This document shows, piece after piece, positions 7,098-15,218 of a stretch of DNA of 64,000 bases (position 1 is its first letter; each line of letters starts with the position of its first letter). The translations under genes and the position numbers were made by a program. Source of the stretch: Polaromonas sp. JS666 (GTDB lineage Bacteria > Pseudomonadota > Gammaproteobacteria > Burkholderiales > Burkholderiaceae_C); the NCBI RefSeq assembly GCF_000013865.1, contig NC_007948.1, positions 1,860,001 to 1,924,000 on the forward strand. Reading direction: 5' to 3'. The notes under the pieces were generated by a model, which saw nothing but the letters and a program-made list of their open reading frames with translations, was not told the DNA's origin and did not search any database.

Positions 7098-8060
7098 ATG
7101 GACTGGTTGGGCAATTTTTTTTCCGTGGTGCAGCAGTGGCTGTTCGAGGCCGCCGTGCAACCAGCCATGTTTGCGCTGGGCATGGGCAACCTGCTGGAAG
7201 ACGGCTATGAAGCAACCGCCTGGTTCATGGTGGGGGTGATCCAGATCATCATTTTTCTGGCCGTGATTGGCCCCTTGCAACGCTGGCGGCCGGTCGAGCC
7301 GGTACTCGATCGGGCCACCATCCGTACCGATATTCTCTACACCCTCATACACCGGCTGGGCCTCTTTCGCATTGCGCTGTTTTTCACGCTGGAGCCCTGG
7401 TTTGACGAGGCCTTTGGCGCGCTGCGCACAGCCGGATACGGCACGTTTCACCTGGACCAGGTGTGGCCCGGCGTGACGGACCATGCGGTGGTCAGCCTGC
7501 TGATCTACCTGGTGGTGTTTGACTTTGTTGCCTACTGGACGCATCGCGGCCAGCACCAGATCGAGTGGTGGTGGCGCCTGCATTCGCTGCACCATGCCCA
7601 GCGGCAAATGACCATGTGGAGCGACAACCGCAACCACCTGCTCGACGATGTCCTGGTGGACTCCATCGTTGTGCTGGCGGCTCAGCTCATTGGCGTGCCC
7701 CCGGGCCAGTTCATTGCTATCGTGGCCTTTACCCAGCTCAGTGAAAGTTTTCAGCACGCCAATGTGCGGATGTGGTTTGGGCGCGTCGGCGAGCGGCTGT
7801 GGGTCAGCCCGCGTTTTCACCGCTTGCATCACAGCATCGGTATCGGGCATGAAACCGTGAAGGCGGAAAAAACTGTCTTGGGTGGACATAACTTTGGCGT
7901 GCTGCTGCCCTGGTGGGATGTGCTGTTTGGCACAGCTAACTTCGAGCAGCGTTATGACCCCACCGGTATCCGTGACCAGGTCGAAGCCAACCGTGATTAC
8001 GGCAAAGGCTTCTGGTCGCAGCAATGGATTGGCCTCAAGCGCTTGTTCGGCAAAGCCTGA
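7098..8060 (+). CDS. Sterol desaturase / fatty acid hydroxylase family membrane protein
   Basis: Integral membrane di-iron enzyme family. Hydrophobic segments lie at about 45-60, 85-98, 130-147 and 185-212. The eight-histidine signature is visible as HRGQH (149-153), HSLHH (162-166), HRLHH (241-245) and a late His in GGHNFG. Family members insert oxygen or desaturate lipid substrates, but the substrate here cannot be told. It starts 5 bases after the deacetylase stop, so the two are probably one transcript, perhaps for envelope lipid or glycan modification. The ORF ends 4 bases before a dispersed repeat. Confidence 0.85.
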   Translation: MDWLGNFFSVVQQWLFEAAVQPAMFALGMGNLLEDGYEATAWFMVGVIQIIIFLAVIGPLQRWRPVEPVLDRATIRTDILYTLIHRLGLFRIALFFTLEPWFDEAFGALRTAGYGTFHLDQVWPGVTDHAVVSLLIYLVVFDFVAYWTHRGQHQIEWWWRLHSLHHAQRQMTMWSDNRNHLLDDVLVDSIVVLAAQLIGVPPGQFIAIVAFTQLSESFQHANVRMWFGRVGERLWVSPRFHRLHHSIGIGHETVKAEKTVLGGHNFGVLLPWWDVLFGTANFEQRYDPTGIRDQVEANRDYGKGFWSQQWIGLKRLFGKA

Positions 8061-8064
8061 AAAC

Positions 8065-8155
8065 CCACCCCCGTCCAGGCTCACTGCGTGTAGCCTGTTC
8101 CCCCCTCAAGGGGGCGGCGCCTGCGGTCTGGCGAAGCCAGTCCCGCGGCCCCTAC
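8065..8155 (+). repeat. Dispersed GC-rich intergenic repeat, copy B
   Basis: Starts 4 bases after the stop of the sterol-desaturase-like gene in the same direction. It contains GCTCACTGCGTGTAGC and ends GCCAGTCCCGCGGCCCCTAC. With copy C it forms an inverted pair separated by about 30 bases (GGGTTGTGATCCCTGAACTC between them). Confidence 0.85.
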
Positions 8156-8185
8156 CGGGTTGTGATCCCTGAACTCTTCAACCAA

Positions 8186-8277
8186 GCATGAGCCGTGGAA
8201 CCGGCTTTGCCGGGCCACAGGCGGGCGGCCCCCTCGGGGGGCAGGGAGCTACACGCAGTGAGCGACCGTGGGGGCTG
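8186..8277 (-). repeat. Dispersed GC-rich intergenic repeat, copy C
   Basis: Reverse-orientation copy, read on the plus strand as GTGGAACCGGCTTTGCCGGG through GCTACACGCAGTGAGCGACC to GTGGGGGCT. It ends 13 bases before the ATG of the EI24 gene, so that gene's leader is almost entirely repeat sequence. Confidence 0.85.
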
Positions 8278-8290
8278 ATATCCTAGCTCC

Positions 8291-9217
8291 ATGAGCAAGC
8301 TTTTGGATTCCTTCTGGCGGGCCGCCATGTACTGCCTGCATCCCCGGGTCATCGCCCTGTCGGTACTGCCCCTGGTGATCATGGCCGTCATCTCGCTCGG
8401 CCTGGGTTATTTCTTCTGGGAAGGCGCGCTGGCGGCGGTGCGCAGCAACCTTGAAAGCTATGAGCTGGTGGACACCATGGTCCGCTGGCTGGAAGGGCTG
8501 GGGCTGAGCGACCTTCGCGTGGTGCTGGCGCCTGTGCTGCTGCTGTTCCTGGCCATTCCCGTCATTGTGATTGCCTCGCTGCTGTTTGTGGCGATGTTCA
8601 TGACGCCCGCCATGGTGGCCCTGGTGGCTGAACGGCGCTTCCCGCAACTGGAGCGCAAGCGGGGCGGCTCCCTGCTGGCCAGCGTGTTCTGGTCGCTGGG
8701 CTCCACCCTGCTGGCCGTGATTGCACTGGTATTGTCGATTCCCCTGTGGCTGATTCCGCCGCTGATCCTGATCCTGCCGCCACTGATCTGGGGCTGGCTC
8801 ACCTACCGTGTCATGTCGTATGACGCCATGGTGGATCATGCAAGCGGTGAGGAGCGGCGCCAGATTTTCCGCGAGCATCGTGCCACGCTGCTGGGCATCG
8901 GTGTCCTCAGTGGCTACCTGGGCGCCGCGCCCAGCCTGATCTGGGCCTCGGGTGCGATGTTCGTGGCGATGGCGCCTATCCTCGTGCCCGTGGCCATCTG
9001 GCTATACACGCTGGTGTTTGCCTTTTCGTCGCTTTGGTTTGCCCACTACACGCTCGCCGCCCTGGAACAGCTGCGCAAGAAAAACAATGCACTGGCCCCC
9101 GATCCGTTTGCGCAGGAGGCTATTAAATCAATCGCGAACGAATTGGCGCCGACTGCTTCCGAGGGGCCGGCGCCCAGCTTCGGCTCGCTGGGCGGCAATC
9201 CCCATACCCAGCCTTGA
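8291..9217 (+). CDS. EI24 domain-containing (CysZ-like) membrane protein
   Basis: 308-residue polytopic protein. Hydrophobic segments occur at about 20-40, 70-110, 130-175 and 205-250, with an amphipathic loop after the first. The opening LDSFWRAAMYCLHPRVI and the later WLTYRVMSYDAMVDHA match the EI24/CysZ family of betaproteobacteria. E. coli CysZ is a sulfate permease, but there is no cysteine-biosynthesis gene nearby and sulfate transport is not shown. The last about 50 residues are a polar tail. Downstream, a CinA-like gene follows after 33 bases. Confidence 0.75.
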   Translation: MSKLLDSFWRAAMYCLHPRVIALSVLPLVIMAVISLGLGYFFWEGALAAVRSNLESYELVDTMVRWLEGLGLSDLRVVLAPVLLLFLAIPVIVIASLLFVAMFMTPAMVALVAERRFPQLERKRGGSLLASVFWSLGSTLLAVIALVLSIPLWLIPPLILILPPLIWGWLTYRVMSYDAMVDHASGEERRQIFREHRATLLGIGVLSGYLGAAPSLIWASGAMFVAMAPILVPVAIWLYTLVFAFSSLWFAHYTLAALEQLRKKNNALAPDPFAQEAIKSIANELAPTASEGPAPSFGSLGGNPHTQP

Positions 9218-9250
9218 TGATCGTCCAGCGGCAACTTCACCACTACCCTT

Positions 9251-10075
9251 ATGGCTACAAACTTTGGACTCGTCATTGTTGGCGATGAAATTCTCTCGGG
9301 CAAACGTGCCGATAAGCACCTGCCCAAAACCATCGAGCTGCTGGGTGCTCGCGGCCTGCAACTCGGCTACGCCGACTACGTGGGCGACGATCCTGACCGC
9401 ATCACCGCCACCCTGGCGCGCGCCTTTGCGGCAGCGCGTAGCTCTGGCGACGTGGTGTTTTCCTGCGGGGGCATTGGCGCCACGCCGGACGATCACACCC
9501 GACAGTGTGCGGCCAAAGCCCTGGGCGTGGCGCTGGCCCTTCATCCCGAAGCCAAAAGGCTGATCATGGAGCGCATGCAGGATGTGGCGAAAGAGCAGGG
9601 GCTGCCGTATGAGCCCGACCGCGAGGACAACATCCACCGCCTGAACATGGGCGTGTTCCCCGTGGGCGCCCAGATCATCCCCAACCCCTACAACAAGATC
9701 CCAGGCTTTAGTTGCCAGGCCGGTGAGGGCTCGGTGCACTTTGTTCCGGGCTTTCCCGTGATGGCCTGGCCCATGATGGAATGGGTGCTGGATCAGCGCT
9801 ACCCCCATCTGCACCAGAAATCCGCCTATATCGAAAAGTCGGTGATCGTGTTTGGTTCCATGGAGGCCACGCTGACCCCCCTCATGCTCGCAATTGAAGC
9901 GGCGCATGAGGGCGTGAAAGTGTTCAGTCTTCCCAGCGTGGATCATCCCGATTACGGTCGCCACATCGAGCTGGGCGTGAAGGGGGCGCCGGAGGCGGTG
10001 AGCCTGGCCTACCCCGCCTTGTTGACGGGCCTGCAGAAATTCGATCTCAAATTAGGCCCCGAATTGGTGCGATGA
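9251..10075 (+). CDS. Molybdopterin-binding domain protein, CinA N-terminal type
   Basis: A MoCF-biosynthesis/CinA N-terminal domain spans most of the 274 residues: IVGDEILSGKRADKH near the start, then the signature SCGGIGATPDDHT around residues 73-85, and EDNIHRLNMG later. It lacks the C-terminal PncC-type nicotinamide-nucleotide deamidase domain of full CinA (about 400 aa). Related COG1058 domains have ADP-ribose pyrophosphatase activity in NAD repair; by analogy this may be a stand-alone one, but the substrate is unproven. It is the gene before the glnA control region. Confidence 0.75.
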   Translation: MATNFGLVIVGDEILSGKRADKHLPKTIELLGARGLQLGYADYVGDDPDRITATLARAFAAARSSGDVVFSCGGIGATPDDHTRQCAAKALGVALALHPEAKRLIMERMQDVAKEQGLPYEPDREDNIHRLNMGVFPVGAQIIPNPYNKIPGFSCQAGEGSVHFVPGFPVMAWPMMEWVLDQRYPHLHQKSAYIEKSVIVFGSMEATLTPLMLAIEAAHEGVKVFSLPSVDHPDYGRHIELGVKGAPEAVSLAYPALLTGLQKFDLKLGPELVR

Positions 10076-10080
10076 GAATT

Positions 10081-10097
10081 TGCGCTAAATTGGTGCA
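10081..10097 (+). promoter_or_regulatory. Probable NtrC binding site 1
   Basis: TGCGCT-N5-GGTGCA compares with the NtrC palindrome TGCACC-N5-GGTGCA: the right half is perfect and the left has two changes. It lies about 130 bp before the sigma-54 promoter, a normal enhancer distance. Confidence 0.6.
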
Positions 10098-10106
10098 TTG
10101 CCGTAA

Positions 10107-10123
10107 TGACCCGTATTGGTGCA
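10107..10123 (+). promoter_or_regulatory. Probable NtrC binding site 2
   Basis: TGACCC-N5-GGTGCA has a perfect right half-site. It lies 26 bp after site 1 (start to start). Tandem NtrC dimer sites are common in glnA enhancers. Confidence 0.55.
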
Positions 10124-10227
10124 TGTGCGGGCGGCCTCTTTTTGAGATTCTGGCGCCGCAAGGCCGGAATCTGGGCCAGATAACGGCACAATCAGGGGTT
10201 TGGCGAAAACCGATCAGCCATCCGCTG

Positions 10228-10243
10228 TGGCACAAAAAGTGCA
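10228..10243 (+). promoter_or_regulatory. Sigma-54 promoter of glnA
   Basis: TGGCACAAAAAGTGCA fits the -24/-12 consensus TGGCACR-N4-TTGCW with one mismatch; GG and GC are correctly spaced. It lies 53 bases before the glnA ATG, with two NtrC-like sites upstream and glnG encoded downstream, so nitrogen control of glnA is well supported. Confidence 0.8.
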
Positions 10244-10296
10244 TTCACCATCCGAAGACAATTTTTTAACAACCATCCAAGCAACAGGAGATTTTG

Positions 10297-11712
10297 ATGG
10301 CAAAGACCGTCGCAGACGTCATGAAAATGGTCAAGGAAAACGAAGTCAAGTTTGTTGACTTCCGTTTTACCGACACCCGGGGTAAAGAGCAGCACGTGAC
10401 GGTGCCTGTCTCCCACTTTGACGAAGATAAGTTCACCTCGGGCCACGCGTTTGACGGTTCATCGATTGCCGGCTGGAAGGGCATTGAAGCCTCCGACATG
10501 CAGCTGATGCCTGATCCCAACACCGCGAACATTGACCCGTTCTTCGAAGAAACAACGCTGTTCATGAGCTGCGATGTGCTGGAGCCGAGCGACGGCAAGT
10601 CTTATGACCGCGACCCCCGCTCCATCGCCAAGCGTGCAGAGTCCTACCTCAAGGCTTCCGGCCTGGGCGATACCGCCTATTTCGGTCCGGAGCCAGAGTT
10701 CTTCATCTTTGACGACGTGCGCTGGAACACCGACATGTCGGGCACCTTCTTCAAAATCGAAGAATACGAAGCACCCTGGAACTCTGGCTCCAAGCTCGAA
10801 GGCGGCAACCGTGGCCACCGTCCAACCGTCAAGGGCGGCTACTTCCCCGTGCCGCCGGTTGACAGCACGCAGGACATGCGCGCCGAGATGGCCCTGATCC
10901 TCGAATCGCTGGGCATTCCGGTCGAAGTGTTCCACCACGAAGTGGCTGGCGCCGGCCAGAATGAAATCGGCACCCGTTTCAGCACGCTGGTGCAGCGCGC
11001 CGACTGGACCCAGATCCTGAAGTATGTGGTGCAGAACGTGGCCAATGCCTACGGCAAAACCGCGACCTTCATGCCCAAGCCCATCGTAGGCGACAACGGC
11101 TCCGGCATGCACGTTCACCAGTCCATCTGGAAAGACGGCAAAAATCTGTTTGCCGGCGACGGCTATGCGGGCCTGTCTGATTTCGCCCTGTACTACATCG
11201 GCGGCATCATCAAGCACGCCCGTGCCCTGAATGCGATCACCAACCCCGGCACCAACAGCTACAAGCGCCTGGTTCCCGGCTATGAGGCACCGGTCAAGCT
11301 GGCCTATTCGGCCAAGAACCGCTCGGCTTCGATCCGCATTCCGTATGTGGCGAACCCCAAGGGCCGCCGCATTGAGGCGCGCTTCCCCGATCCACTGGCC
11401 AACCCTTACCTGTGCTTCTCCGCACTGATGATGGCCGGCCTCGACGGCGTCGAGAACAAGATCCACCCGGGCGAAGCCGCTACCAAGGACCTCTACCATC
11501 TGCCGCCCGAGGAAGATGCAAAAGTGCCAACCGTGTGCCACAGCCTGGACCAGGCGCTGGACTGCCTCAACGCAGACCGCGGCTTCCTGACCAAGGGCGG
11601 CGTGTTCACCGACAGCATGCTGGACGCCTACATCGAATTGAAGATGGGTGAAGTGACGCGCCTGCGCATGGCGACGCACCCCATCGAATTCGAGATGTAT
11701 TACTCCCTGTAA
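10297..11712 (+). CDS. glnA: Glutamine synthetase type I
   Basis: Makes glutamine from glutamate, ammonia and ATP; cytoplasmic dodecamer. The 471-residue protein has the GSI landmarks: HAFDGSSI near residue 50, the metal-site segment [19 protein letters not shown], the ATP/glutamate region [13 protein letters not shown], and the adenylylation loop [10 protein letters not shown] with Tyr400. The Tyr indicates control by GlnE adenylylation (GSI-beta type). A TTG lies directly before the ATG, but ATG 10297 after AACAGGAG is the proper start. A sigma-54 promoter and NtrC-like sites precede it, and a strong terminator follows. Confidence 0.98.
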   Translation: MAKTVADVMKMVKENEVKFVDFRFTDTRGKEQHVTVPVSHFDEDKFTSGHAFDGSSIAGWKGIEASDMQLMPDPNTANIDPFFEETTLFMSCDVLEPSDGKSYDRDPRSIAKRAESYLKASGLGDTAYFGPEPEFFIFDDVRWNTDMSGTFFKIEEYEAPWNSGSKLEGGNRGHRPTVKGGYFPVPPVDSTQDMRAEMALILESLGIPVEVFHHEVAGAGQNEIGTRFSTLVQRADWTQILKYVVQNVANAYGKTATFMPKPIVGDNGSGMHVHQSIWKDGKNLFAGDGYAGLSDFALYYIGGIIKHARALNAITNPGTNSYKRLVPGYEAPVKLAYSAKNRSASIRIPYVANPKGRRIEARFPDPLANPYLCFSALMMAGLDGVENKIHPGEAATKDLYHLPPEEDAKVPTVCHSLDQALDCLNADRGFLTKGGVFTDSMLDAYIELKMGEVTRLRMATHPIEFEMYYSL

Positions 11713-11760
11713 TCGGGGCTGCAGGCTCGCGCCACTTACCGTTGCTTACGGTTTGTGGCC

Positions 11761-11790
11761 AAAAAAGGACGGCAATTGCCGTCCTTTTTT
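11761..11790. terminator. Terminator behind glnA
   Basis: Perfect 30-bp palindrome: six A, then GGACGGCAATTGCCGTCC, then six T. It follows the glnA stop by about 50 bases and separates glnA from the small exported protein gene and glnLG, which therefore need their own promoter or read-through. Confidence 0.9.
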
Positions 11791-11888
11791 ATGGCTGGTG
11801 GGTAATAAGGATGCTGACTTTGTGTTTTTGCAGCTTTGCCGCATACTGATAGACCGTCCTTTGCCTATACGGGCATCTGGAGTTCCGA

Positions 11889-12401
11889 ATGAAAAACACT
11901 TTATCGCTGTCCCTTTTATCCTTGCTGTTGGCCGGTGCGGGGAATTCCGCATGGGCCCAGCAGGTTTACCGTTGTGTTGCCGCCAACGGCGGCGTGCCAG
12001 AGTACATCAACAACGCCAAGGATGCCCAGAACCGGAATTGCAAGCTGCTGTCGGGTGGCAATGTCACCGTGGTCCAGGGCAACCCCGTGGCCAAGGCGCC
12101 TGTGCGTGTCGCTGCGGCGGCGGCTTCTGGCGGTCCGCGAACCGATGGCAGCCCGGAGCAGCGTGCACGTGACAGCGACTCGCGCGCCATTCTGGAGTCC
12201 GAGCTGAAAAAGGCCGAGGCCCGATTGGCCGAGCAGCAAAAAGAGTACAACAACGGCGAGCCTGAAAAGCAGGGTATTGAAGGACGCAACTACCAACGCT
12301 ACCTAGACCGCGTGGCTGAACTCAAGGAAAGCATCGCCCGCAACCAGAGCGATATTGCCGGCATCAAGCGCGAGATTTCGCGTCTCCCGGCCGCAAATTA
12401 A
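11889..12401 (+). CDS. Small exported protein between glnA and glnL
   Basis: 170 residues. The N-terminus is a clear signal peptide (LSLLSLLLAGAGNSAWAQ, cut near residue 23). The next segment, VYRCVAANGGVPEYINNAKD, has a Cys pair (with NCKLL) resembling DUF4124-type short periplasmic domains. The C-terminal half is a charged heptad-like helix (about residues 100-165: ELKKAEARLAEQQKEY, VAELKESIARNQSDIAGIK), a likely coiled coil. Function is unknown. Its place between glnA and glnLG suggests co-expression with nitrogen control genes but does not prove a role there. Confidence 0.7.
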   Translation: MKNTLSLSLLSLLLAGAGNSAWAQQVYRCVAANGGVPEYINNAKDAQNRNCKLLSGGNVTVVQGNPVAKAPVRVAAAAASGGPRTDGSPEQRARDSDSRAILESELKKAEARLAEQQKEYNNGEPEKQGIEGRNYQRYLDRVAELKESIARNQSDIAGIKREISRLPAAN

Positions 12402-12430
12402 GCGTTTACCTCCACCGCTTATGGGCCAAA

Positions 12431-13531
12431 ATGGACGGCTTGAACAAGCCACATTTACCCCCCGTTTTATCCGCCACCCCGGCGCCCCCGCGCTTTCAAT
12501 CGTTTGACCTGCTGGCCACGCTCGTGGCCGTTGTGCGTACCAATGGCGTCGTGGTATTTGCCAATGCGGCGCTGGAAGATGCGCTGGGCACCTCACGCCG
12601 GACCATCGAAGGCTCGCAGCTCCCCGAGTGCTTTACCGAGCCGCTGATTCTGCAAAATGCGCTCGAGGGCGCCGGCAGCAATGAGTTTGCGGCCCTGCGT
12701 TATGACGCGTGGCTCAGGCGCCTGAACCACGAGCCCATGCCGGTCCACGTGGTGGTGGCGCAAACCGATACGCCGGGCGAGGCGATTGTGGAGTTGTTGC
12801 CGCTGGAGCAGCAGGCCAAGCAGGACCGGGAGGAACGCCTGATTGACCAGGCCCAGGCCAACAAAGAACTGATCCGCAACCTGGCCCATGAAATCAAGAA
12901 TCCGCTGGGTGGCATTCGCGGTGCGGCGCAGTTGCTGCAGATGGAAATCGACAAGGAGTTGACCGAGTACACGCAGGTCATCATTCATGAGGCCGATCGC
13001 CTGCAAACGCTGGTAGACCGCCTGCTCGCTCCGCACCGGCGGCCGCATCTGGTGGGGGATGTGAATATTCACGAAGTCTGTGAGCGGGTGCGCTCGCTCA
13101 TCCTTGCCGAATTTCCCAAGGGGCTGCGCGTCACACGGGACTATGACATTTCGATTCCCGGTTTCCGCGGTGACCGCGAGCAGCTCATTCAGGCGGTCCT
13201 CAATATCGCCCACAACGCGGCTCAGGCGCTCGCAGAGCGCATTGCGGCGGGCGATGCGCAGATCACTTTCAGGACCCGAATCGCCCGGCAGGTAACTTTC
13301 GGCAAGCAGCGCTATCGCTTGGCACTGGAATTGCATGTCATTGACAATGGACCGGGCGTGCCGGACTCCATCAAAGACCGCATCTTCTATCCGCTGGTAT
13401 CAGGGCGCGAGGGCGGTTCGGGGCTGGGGCTGACATTGGCGCAAACCTTTGTTCAGCAACACCACGGTTTGATTGAGTGCGACAGCGTGCCGGGCCGGAC
13501 AGACTTCAAGCTGCTGATACCGTTGCCTTGA
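12431..13531 (+). CDS. glnL: Nitrogen regulation sensor histidine kinase NtrB
   Basis: Cytoplasmic kinase/phosphatase for NtrC, governed by PII. A PAS-like sensor domain lies at about residues 25-125 (FDLLATLVAVVRTNGVVVFAN). The H box is LAHEIKNPLGG with His153, and the ATPase domain contains NIAHNAAQAL (N box), DNGPGVPD (G1) and GGSGLGLTLA (G2). No membrane segment is present, as expected for NtrB. glnG follows 80 bases later in the same direction. Confidence 0.95.
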   Translation: MDGLNKPHLPPVLSATPAPPRFQSFDLLATLVAVVRTNGVVVFANAALEDALGTSRRTIEGSQLPECFTEPLILQNALEGAGSNEFAALRYDAWLRRLNHEPMPVHVVVAQTDTPGEAIVELLPLEQQAKQDREERLIDQAQANKELIRNLAHEIKNPLGGIRGAAQLLQMEIDKELTEYTQVIIHEADRLQTLVDRLLAPHRRPHLVGDVNIHEVCERVRSLILAEFPKGLRVTRDYDISIPGFRGDREQLIQAVLNIAHNAAQALAERIAAGDAQITFRTRIARQVTFGKQRYRLALELHVIDNGPGVPDSIKDRIFYPLVSGREGGSGLGLTLAQTFVQQHHGLIECDSVPGRTDFKLLIPLP

Positions 13532-13611
13532 GGTGTGTCCTTCCTACATGGCTTGACAAATAAAGCGCGATGACGCGAATGGCACCGAATGTACAACAAG
13601 GACTGCACAAC

Positions 13612-15096
13612 ATGAAACCGATTTGGATCGTTGACGATGACCAGTCCATCCGGTTTGTTCTGGAGAAGGCCCTGCTTCGTGAGGATCTTCCTACGCGCAG
13701 TTTCACCAACCCCCGTGAGGTCCTCCTGGCGCTGGAAAACGCGACAGAGGAAGAGGGCCCGCAAGTCCTGGTGAGCGACATTCGCATGCCCGGCGGGTCG
13801 GGGCTGGATCTGCTGGAGAAGGTCAAGCAAAAGCTTCCCGGCCTGCCGGTCATCATCATGACGGCGTTCTCCGACCTTGACAGCGCTGTTTCTGCTTTTC
13901 AGGGCGGCGCTTTCGAATACCTGCCCAAGCCCTTCGACCTCCCAAAAGCGGTGGAACTCATACGCCGTGCGGTGGAAGAAAGCCAGCGCGAGGAGGTGGC
14001 CGAGGAGCGCATGGCGGCCGCGCCGGAAATGCTCGGCCAGGCGCCGGCGATGCAGGATGTGTTCCGTGCCATTGGCCGCTTGAGCCAGAGCATGGTGACG
14101 GTGATGATCACCGGCGAATCGGGGTCGGGCAAGGAACTGGTGGCGCGCGCGCTGCACAAGCACTCACCGCGCGCCAACGGGCCTTTTGTGGCCATCAATA
14201 CCGCGGCCATTCCCAAAGACCTGCTCGAGAGCGAACTCTTCGGTCATGAGCGCGGCGCCTTCACCGGCGCGCAGACCATGCGGCGTGGCCGCTTTGAGCA
14301 GGCAGAGGGCGGAACGCTGTTCCTCGATGAAATCGGTGACATGCCCTTTGACCTGCAAACCCGCCTGCTCCGGGTGCTGAGCGATGGTCACTTTTACCGC
14401 GTGGGCGGCCACAACGCCGTCAAGGCCAATGTGCGCGTGATTGCCGCCACGCACCAGGACCTGGAGCAGCGCGTCAAGGAGGGTGGTTTTCGCGAAGACC
14501 TCTTCCACCGGCTCAACGTGATTCGGCTGCGCCTGCCCGCGCTGCGCGAACGGCGCGAGGATGTGTTCATGCTGACCCGCCATTTCCTGCAGCAAAGCGC
14601 CAAGCAGCTGGGTGTGGAGCCCAAGCGCATTTCCGATGCGGCGCTGCAGCAATTGAGCAACTTCAGTTTTCCCGGCAATGTGCGCCAGCTGGAAAACATC
14701 TGTCACTGGCTCACCGTGATGGCGCCCGCGCAGGTGATTGAAGCCAAGGACCTGCCACCTGAAGTGCTGGGCGTGCCGCATGAACCGGCGCCGGGGGCTT
14801 CCGACAAAGCGCCTCTGGCGCCCGTCACGCCGACGATGCATATGCCCGAGCCTGCCGTCTTGGCGGGGCCGGCGGCTGGCGAGCAGAATTGGGAAGCCGG
14901 CCTTGAGGCGGAAGCCCTCGCTTTGCTGGCGGCCGGTCGCAGCGATGTGTGGGATGTGCTGACGCGCCGTTTTGAGTCCCGGCTGATCCAGACGGCGCTG
15001 CTCAATACCCGCGGGCGTCGCATCGAGGCCGCCCAGAAGTTGGGTATTGGCCGCAATACCATCACGCGCAAGATCCAGGAGCTGAATCTGGAGTAA
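13612..15096 (+). CDS. glnG: Nitrogen regulation response regulator NtrC
   Basis: Sigma-54 activator of 494 residues. The receiver domain has VDDD near the start and phospho-acceptor Asp56 in VSDIRMPGG. The AAA+ domain has Walker A GESGSGKE, the sigma-54 loop GAFTGA, and the Walker B region [11 protein letters not shown]. The C-terminal Fis-type helix-turn-helix ends with [20 protein letters not shown]. An in-frame ATG at 13570 would add 14 residues, but ATG 13612 follows ACAAGGACT and begins with the conserved [10 protein letters not shown]. It should act on the NtrC sites before glnA. Confidence 0.95.
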   Translation: MKPIWIVDDDQSIRFVLEKALLREDLPTRSFTNPREVLLALENATEEEGPQVLVSDIRMPGGSGLDLLEKVKQKLPGLPVIIMTAFSDLDSAVSAFQGGAFEYLPKPFDLPKAVELIRRAVEESQREEVAEERMAAAPEMLGQAPAMQDVFRAIGRLSQSMVTVMITGESGSGKELVARALHKHSPRANGPFVAINTAAIPKDLLESELFGHERGAFTGAQTMRRGRFEQAEGGTLFLDEIGDMPFDLQTRLLRVLSDGHFYRVGGHNAVKANVRVIAATHQDLEQRVKEGGFREDLFHRLNVIRLRLPALRERREDVFMLTRHFLQQSAKQLGVEPKRISDAALQQLSNFSFPGNVRQLENICHWLTVMAPAQVIEAKDLPPEVLGVPHEPAPGASDKAPLAPVTPTMHMPEPAVLAGPAAGEQNWEAGLEAEALALLAAGRSDVWDVLTRRFESRLIQTALLNTRGRRIEAAQKLGIGRNTITRKIQELNLE

Positions 15097-15218
15097 AACC
15101 GGCTGCAATCCCTGAGGTTCCCCGGGGTGCAGTTCTATTTGCTATGGCAATCAGGGATGCGGAGCACACCCGATGGTCCAGCCGTGCTGCACGGACCAAC
15201 CGGTACGCTGGCCAGCAC

